Source: JBQKLI01 sp012798975 (GTDB taxonomy: Bacteria; Bacillota; Clostridia; Tissierellales; Peptoniphilaceae). From it: a DNA stretch of 64,000 nucleotides. This document shows positions 59,967 through 64,000 of the stretch, piece after piece (position 1 is the stretch's first letter; every line of letters begins with the position of its first letter). The stretch covers positions 1-64,000 of the forward strand of contig NZ_JBQKLI010000009.1 of NCBI RefSeq assembly GCF_052116305.1, read 5' to 3'. A model generated the notes under the pieces. It was not told the origin of the DNA and did no database searches. It saw only the letters and a list, made by a program, of their open reading frames with translations. Both the position numbers and the translations under genes were made by a program.

Positions 59967-61507
59967 ACTCTTTTTTCCTCCATTGTTATCGTAGAATCCT
60001 CAAATGATACACTTTCAAATTTCACGGTATTGTCTTCCTTCAATGCTTTTGCTAAAGCAATCATTGACAGCACCATGATAAAAGCAAATGGAAAAGCTGC
60101 AATTATAGATATAGTCTGAAGCATTTGAAGTCCATTTGCCGACCCGATCATCAAAGATAGTGCCAATGCCGCTTGTAAGATTCCCCAAGTTGTTTTTCTT
60201 TTATTGTCTGGATTCAACTCTCCCTCTTGAGTCAACATTCCTAATACAAAAGTTGCTGAATTGGCAGAAGTTATAAAGAATGTAAACAATAACATAATCG
60301 CTACAAAATTTAAAAATCCACCAAAAGGCAATTCATTCATTACTACAAAAAACGCAGTCGATGTTGATTTCACTGCCTCTGCCAACACTTCTTTTCCTGT
60401 CGCAAAATCAATACCTCCAAAGATCGCAAACCAGATAAAAGATACTATTGTTGGCACAAAAAGCACTCCCGCTACAAATTCTTTAATAGTACGTCCTCTG
60501 GAAATTCTTGCAATAAATACACCTGTAAAAGGTGCCCAAGCTATCCACCATGCCCAATAAAATATAGTCCATGTACCGTACCAAGCCTCATCGCCAAACG
60601 CCCCCATCTCAAAAGCGTTTCCAACAATATTTTGCAGATATAATCCAGTACTTTCTACTAATGTATTGAATATTCCAACTGTTGGACCTAGAATAATAGA
60701 TCCTACAAGGATAATTGCAACTAAGATCATATTTAAATTCGAAATCATCTTTATCCCTTTATCCACTCCCAACACCGCTGTTATAGTATAAATAATCGTT
60801 ATACCTACAACGATAATCAGCTGAACTGTAGTATTTTCCGGAATACCAAACATATAATTCAGACCGCTGTTGATCTGATAAGTACCTAATCCTAAAGAAG
60901 TCGCCATCCCTGCCGCAGTAGCAAACACAGCTAAAATATCGATTGTCTTTCCGATAGGACCTTTCGTCTTTTCTTCTCCCAATAAAGGAATGAAAATACT
61001 GCTGACAAGTCCAGGCTTATTCTTTCTAAACTGCATGTACGCAAGACCTAAACCGAGTACACAGTAGTTCGCCCAGGGATGAAGCCCCCAGTGAAGAAAT
61101 GACTTTGTCATCGCAAACTTTGCCGCTGCATTTGTCATAGGCTCTGCTCCAATCGGTTTCATAAAATGATTCAAAGGTTCTGCAATCCCCCAAAACACGA
61201 GACCTATTCCCATCCCCGCCGAAAACAACATGGCAAACCAAGAAATATTACTATATTCCGGCTTGGAATCATCAGGTCCGAGCTTTATATTCTTATAAGG
61301 ACTGATGAAACCCACCCATATTGCAAAAAGGATGAAAGAAGTCATAACTATAGTATAGAACCAGCCAAAATTTGCAGAAATAAAGCTGAAAGTCCTATTA
61401 GCTACAAATTCAAAATTTTTAGGGAATACTAATCCCCAAGCTACGATTGACACAACGATTATCATAGAAATGATAAACACACTCGAATCTTTACTATTCT
61501 TTTTCAT
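59963..61507 (-). CDS. BCCT-family betaine/choline/carnitine transporter
   Basis: A 514-residue membrane protein with 12 predicted TM helices. It has the glycine-rich sodium/substrate region GMGIGLVFWGIAEPLNHF (about 98-115) and the tryptophan-box signature WTIFYWAWWIAWAPFTGVFIARISRGR (about 317-343). Overlap with grdI indicates the imported compound is the reductase substrate, most likely glycine betaine. Confidence 0.95.
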   Translation of the reverse strand: MKKNSKDSSVFIISMIIVVSIVAWGLVFPKNFEFVANRTFSFISANFGWFYTIVMTSFILFAIWVGFISPYKNIKLGPDDSKPEYSNISWFAMLFSAGMGIGLVFWGIAEPLNHFMKPIGAEPMTNAAAKFAMTKSFLHWGLHPWANYCVLGLGLAYMQFRKNKPGLVSSIFIPLLGEEKTKGPIGKTIDILAVFATAAGMATSLGLGTYQINSGLNYMFGIPENTTVQLIIVVGITIIYTITAVLGVDKGIKMISNLNMILVAIILVGSIILGPTVGIFNTLVESTGLYLQNIVGNAFEMGAFGDEAWYGTWTIFYWAWWIAWAPFTGVFIARISRGRTIKEFVAGVLFVPTIVSFIWFAIFGGIDFATGKEVLAEAVKSTSTAFFVVMNELPFGGFLNFVAIMLLFTFFITSANSATFVLGMLTQEGELNPDNKRKTTWGILQAALALSLMIGSANGLQMLQTISIIAAFPFAFIMVLSMIALAKALKEDNTVKFESVSFEDSTITMEEKRV

Positions 61508-61544
61508 AAGATCTTTCCTCTCGTATAATTTCGTTGATCAGACA

Positions 61545-61580
61545 AAATTATAATCATTTTTAATAATATAATCATGATTA
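61545..61580 (-). promoter_or_regulatory. Operator-like sites upstream of the BCCT-grdI-grdH operon
   Basis: A perfect 12-bp palindrome TAATCATGATTA (61569-61580) and a second ATAATCAT word near 61549-61557 lie about 40-75 nt before the BCCT start. The adjacent TetR gene is the obvious candidate regulator. Confidence 0.4.
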
Positions 61581-61698
61581 CTATGTAACTACCTTTATAA
61601 TACCACCCTTAAAACTGAATTGCAATAAAAAACATCTCCTAAAGGAAAACTATTTCAAAAAAGACTTACTTTATCTTTCCTATAAAAAAACATAAAAA

Positions 61699-61717
61699 AG
61701 AGAGGCAATGCCTCTCT
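61699..61717 (-). terminator. Terminator of the tetR gene
   Basis: The stem AGAGAGGCA/TGCCTCTCT followed by a T-run on the minus strand, 7 nt after the stop codon. Confidence 0.8.
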
Positions 61718-61724
61718 CTTGACT

Positions 61725-62411
61725 CTAAACGAAACCTTTTAATCCTTGATAGATTGTATTAACATACTTCATACAAAGTTCTCTCGCTACTCCTGGCAGA
61801 ATAGAATTTCTTTTTACCTGCATTAGCATATTTTCATAGACGCTTGTTGTAATATCTACAATAGCCGGACCAGCCTCTTCCTTAACAAAACCTTCATCTA
61901 CACATTGATCGATTAGAACCTGAGACCTTTGACGAATCGAAGAATTTTTGAGCATACTTTGTACATCCTTAGGAAAACGCTTCACATCTAAGGGATATAA
62001 CGAATAATACTGAGCCACATAAGTATCCATATCGCATTTTATATCACTAAAAAATAATGTGTAATAAATATTTGGTCTCAAAAAAGAATAGTCTATAAAA
62101 CAATTCCATATTTTTAAATATAAATCCTCTGAGTTTTCCACATGTTTAATATAAGAAGGCAGACCATCTATATATTCTTGAAGGTATGTCATAGACGCAA
62201 AAAACAAGAGATGCTGCAGATCATCAAAATAATTATATAATGTCGCACTATTGAAGCCGGCTATATCAGCTACTTTACGAATAGTAACTGCTTCTACTCC
62301 CTCTTCTTCAATAATTTTAATCGCTGCTTCTAAAAAATAATTTGTAATTCGTGCTCTTTGTTTTTGCTTTTTTTGTAATGCAGTCTTTTCCTGAGAAATT
62401 CCTTCTCCCAT
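61725..62411 (-). CDS. TetR-family transcriptional regulator
   Basis: About 228 residues. The N-terminal HTH (about 20-65) reads ITNYFLEAAIKIIEEEGVEAV-like with VRKVADIAGFNSATLYNYFDD; the C-terminal ligand-binding domain is helical and not assignable. The ATG at 62411 is 8 nt from AAAGGAG; another ATG two codons earlier is too close. It is directly upstream of the betaine operon, same strand, and probably regulates it. Confidence 0.9.
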   Translation of the reverse strand: MGEGISQEKTALQKKQKQRARITNYFLEAAIKIIEEEGVEAVTIRKVADIAGFNSATLYNYFDDLQHLLFFASMTYLQEYIDGLPSYIKHVENSEDLYLKIWNCFIDYSFLRPNIYYTLFFSDIKCDMDTYVAQYYSLYPLDVKRFPKDVQSMLKNSSIRQRSQVLIDQCVDEGFVKEEAGPAIVDITTSVYENMLMQVKRNSILPGVARELCMKYVNTIYQGLKGFV

Positions 62412-62469
62412 GTTCATCGCTCCTTTACAATTAACATAATAGATCAGCCTTTTAGAGCGAATTCTATAT

Positions 62470-62519
62470 CAAGATCATAACAGATAATATTATTATTTTG
62501 AAATTAAATCATGGTCTTG
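62470..62519. promoter_or_regulatory. Inverted repeat upstream of tetR
   Basis: CAAGATCAT (62470-62478) and ATGGTCTTG (62511-62519) form an inverted repeat (8 of 9 complementary) around an AT-rich centre, in the tetR promoter region. Could be an autoregulatory operator. Confidence 0.35.
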
Positions 62520-62542
62520 TTATTAAAAACATTGCTTCGCAG

Positions 62543-63151
62543 TTACAACAACTCCTCATCTCCCGGTACAGATTCCCCCGGATATACAATTCGTTTTACC
62601 CATTCTTTTTTTATTTCCCATAGATTTCCGGAAACTTCAAAAGGCGACCAGTTGTCGATATCAAAAGCTCTGATCCAGCTGTCTCGTATTCGTCTTTCTT
62701 CCTCCGGATATTTCCCCTTGTATTTGCCGACAAAAAAACTGAACCCGTCTTTTACTCCTATTTTCTTCAGATGCTCTTCATAAGCTTTTTCATCTTCCTT
62801 GTCCTTCGGAAGATAGATTCTATTTAAAATATGATCCCATTTTAGATTATCGAAATATATCACTTGATCTTCCGGCACTTCTAGAACATAAACTACTGTA
62901 TTTTCTGTTGCCTTTAAACAACCAATCGCACTGATAGAGCACCAGATCGGAGCTGTTACATCCTCTGGTTTTGGCAGCCTTTTTGATGCTTCCTTTGTAA
63001 ACCAGTCGTAGCTTTCTAAAAACAAATCCGCATCCGGCCCAAAATGCAGTTTAACATACATTCTTTCATTAATAATCCTGCCTTTTTTCTCTAGTGCATA
63101 AAGCGTTTTATCATTCTGCCTTGTATAAAGCCTCACCCGTTTTTTAGCCAT
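62543..63151 (-). CDS. DUF3841-like protein
   Basis: A 202-residue soluble protein. It resembles DUF3841 in layout: an opening RLYTRQNDKTLYALEKKGRI where family members have a LWTIQ-like start, a tryptophan-containing middle (YDWFTKEASKRL, APIWCSISAIGC), and WDHILNRIYL / IRDSWIRAFDID later. Function unknown. A stand-alone gene between tetR and the insertion sequence. Confidence 0.65.
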   Translation of the reverse strand: MAKKRVRLYTRQNDKTLYALEKKGRIINERMYVKLHFGPDADLFLESYDWFTKEASKRLPKPEDVTAPIWCSISAIGCLKATENTVVYVLEVPEDQVIYFDNLKWDHILNRIYLPKDKEDEKAYEEHLKKIGVKDGFSFFVGKYKGKYPEEERRIRDSWIRAFDIDNWSPFEVSGNLWEIKKEWVKRIVYPGESVPGDEELL

Positions 63152-63271
63152 AAATGCCTCCTTGTAGAAGTCTTTATTTATTAAATTATACCCCTAAGAA
63201 TTATCCTTACGCAGATTCTTATTACATAATAAAAAGTAGTATTAAAATACTTCGTTTTTTCAATATATATA

Positions 63272-64000
63272 CTGAGATTCTACGTCAGTACTTTATAAAC
63301 CACCCTCAAAGCATTGATAAATATACGTTCCTTCAAAATTCAGCTTTCACCCATTGGGTGAAAGAAAAATGCTCAAAAATGTGTTGAATTATCAGCTTTT
63401 ATGAGTCGATATATGGTACAACAATAGTAACAAAAGCAGAAAAAGGGGTTTAAATTATGATTAATAAAATTGATTTCACAGCTAAGAATCTAACATCAAA
63501 TGCAGGTCTTTTTCTTCTCCTTGAGAACGCAAAAAGTAATGAGATTTTTGATCTAGTTGAAGATGACCTCGTATTTGATAATGACTCCACAAATAAAATC
63601 AAGATGAATCATATAAAGACGATGATCTGTGGTCACTTTATTGGTATAGACAAGCTAGAACGTCTAAAGCTCCTTCAAAATGATCCACTCGTTAATGAAT
63701 TTGATATTTCCGTAAAAGAACCTGAAACAGTGTCACGATTTTTAGGAAACTTCACCTTTAAGACAACACAAATGTTTAGAGACATTAATTTTAAAGTCTT
63801 TAAAAAACTGCTCACTAAAAGTAAATTGACATCCATTACGATTGATATTGATAGTAGTGTAATCAACGTAGAAGGTCATCAAGAAGGTGCATCAAAAGGA
63901 TATAATCCCAAGAAACTAGGAAACCGATGCTACAATATCCAGTTTGCATTTTGCGACGAATTAAAAGCCTACGTCACCGGATTTGTAAGAAGTGGCAATA
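63272..64000 (+). mobile_element. ISEcp1-like IS1380-family insertion sequence (left part)
   Basis: The left end CTGAGATTCTACGTCAGTACTT (63272 on) matches the ISEcp1 terminal repeat CCTAGATTCTACGT at 12 of 14 positions and continues alike. About 185 bp later the transposase gene starts. The right end lies beyond the window, so the target duplication cannot be seen. The 63152-63271 stretch before it shows nothing else. Confidence 0.85.
63457..64000 (+). CDS. tnpA: IS1380-family transposase, ISEcp1-like (partial at window end)
   Basis: Open from ATG 63457 (GGGG upstream) to the window end, at least 181 residues. The product begins MINKIDFTAKNLTSNAGLFLL and contains SITIDIDSSVINVEGHQEGASKG, carrying a DDE catalytic Asp, and KLGNRCYNIQFAFCDELKAYVTGF. 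As far as I recall the ISEcp1 transposase, the two are nearly identical over this stretch. No frameshift is seen in the visible part. Confidence 0.93.
   Translation, partial: MINKIDFTAKNLTSNAGLFLLLENAKSNEIFDLVEDDLVFDNDSTNKIKMNHIKTMICGHFIGIDKLERLKLLQNDPLVNEFDISVKEPETVSRFLGNFTFKTTQMFRDINFKVFKKLLTKSKLTSITIDIDSSVINVEGHQEGASKGYNPKKLGNRCYNIQFAFCDELKAYVTGFVRSGN

Overview
This is a chromosomal window from a low-GC, Gram-positive anaerobe of the Clostridia. The evidence is T-box leaders, a complete dlt operon, the tmk-darA-holB-ricT and rplI-dnaB-dnaD-dnaI neighbourhoods, a BofA homologue, and a selenocysteine-dependent betaine reductase. The genus cannot be fixed from this sequence; a Peptostreptococcaceae- or Tissierellales-like amino-acid fermenter fits.

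Almost all genes lie on the minus strand. From the left: 1-2.7 kb is accessory DNA, with a DNA methylase fused to a specificity domain, a small unknown partner and a strong promoter flanked by operator-like direct repeats. It sits against the 3' end of rlmD, which carries a sequence known as an attachment core for streptococcal ICEs. At 4.1-8.4 kb is the only plus-strand operon (esterase, alcohol-acetyltransferase-like protein, zinc-ribbon membrane protein, DUF1801, EamA exporter). At 8.5-11.3 kb are rplM-rpsI with a structured leader, then a four-gene unit of a Cache-type sensor lacking an output domain and three small membrane proteins, two of them paralogues. At 11.5-20.5 kb is housekeeping (M20 hydrolase, MoeA-like protein, RecQ, ferredoxin, ricT-holB-darA-darA-tmk, L25, BofA). 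At 20.8-29.1 kb are two thioredoxins, an M15 peptidase and a surface-polysaccharide cluster. At 29.6-35.4 kb are rpsF-ssb-rpsR with an S6:S18-type leader, dltABCD plus a very short dltX, and a tRNA-Arg(CCU). At 35.4-49.7 kb are dacF-like, serS with a serine T-box, nnrE, the replication/gdpP block, an ATP-cone protein, tuf and usp. At 49.9-54.8 kb is an ilv operon under an isoleucine T-box. At 55.2-63.2 kb are a SIS protein and a ceramidase-like hydrolase, then betaine reductase protein B (grdI, grdH with an in-frame UGA), a BCCT transporter, a TetR regulator and a DUF3841 protein. At 63.27 kb a copy of an ISEcp1-like IS1380 element begins and runs off the window.

Several threads connect the genes. 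Betaine would be imported by the BCCT carrier and cleaved by GrdH/GrdI, with reducing power from thioredoxins; grdA, grdC, grdD and the selenocysteine machinery must lie elsewhere. Two DarA-type c-di-AMP receptors and the GdpP phosphodiesterase point to c-di-AMP signalling. Cell-envelope functions (dlt, DD-carboxypeptidases, polysaccharide) are concentrated in the middle.

The least explained items are the Cache-sensor/small-membrane-protein operon, the methylase pair at the left edge, and a family of 200-310 bp non-coding inverted-repeat elements (three copies) with an associated GC-rich repeat.
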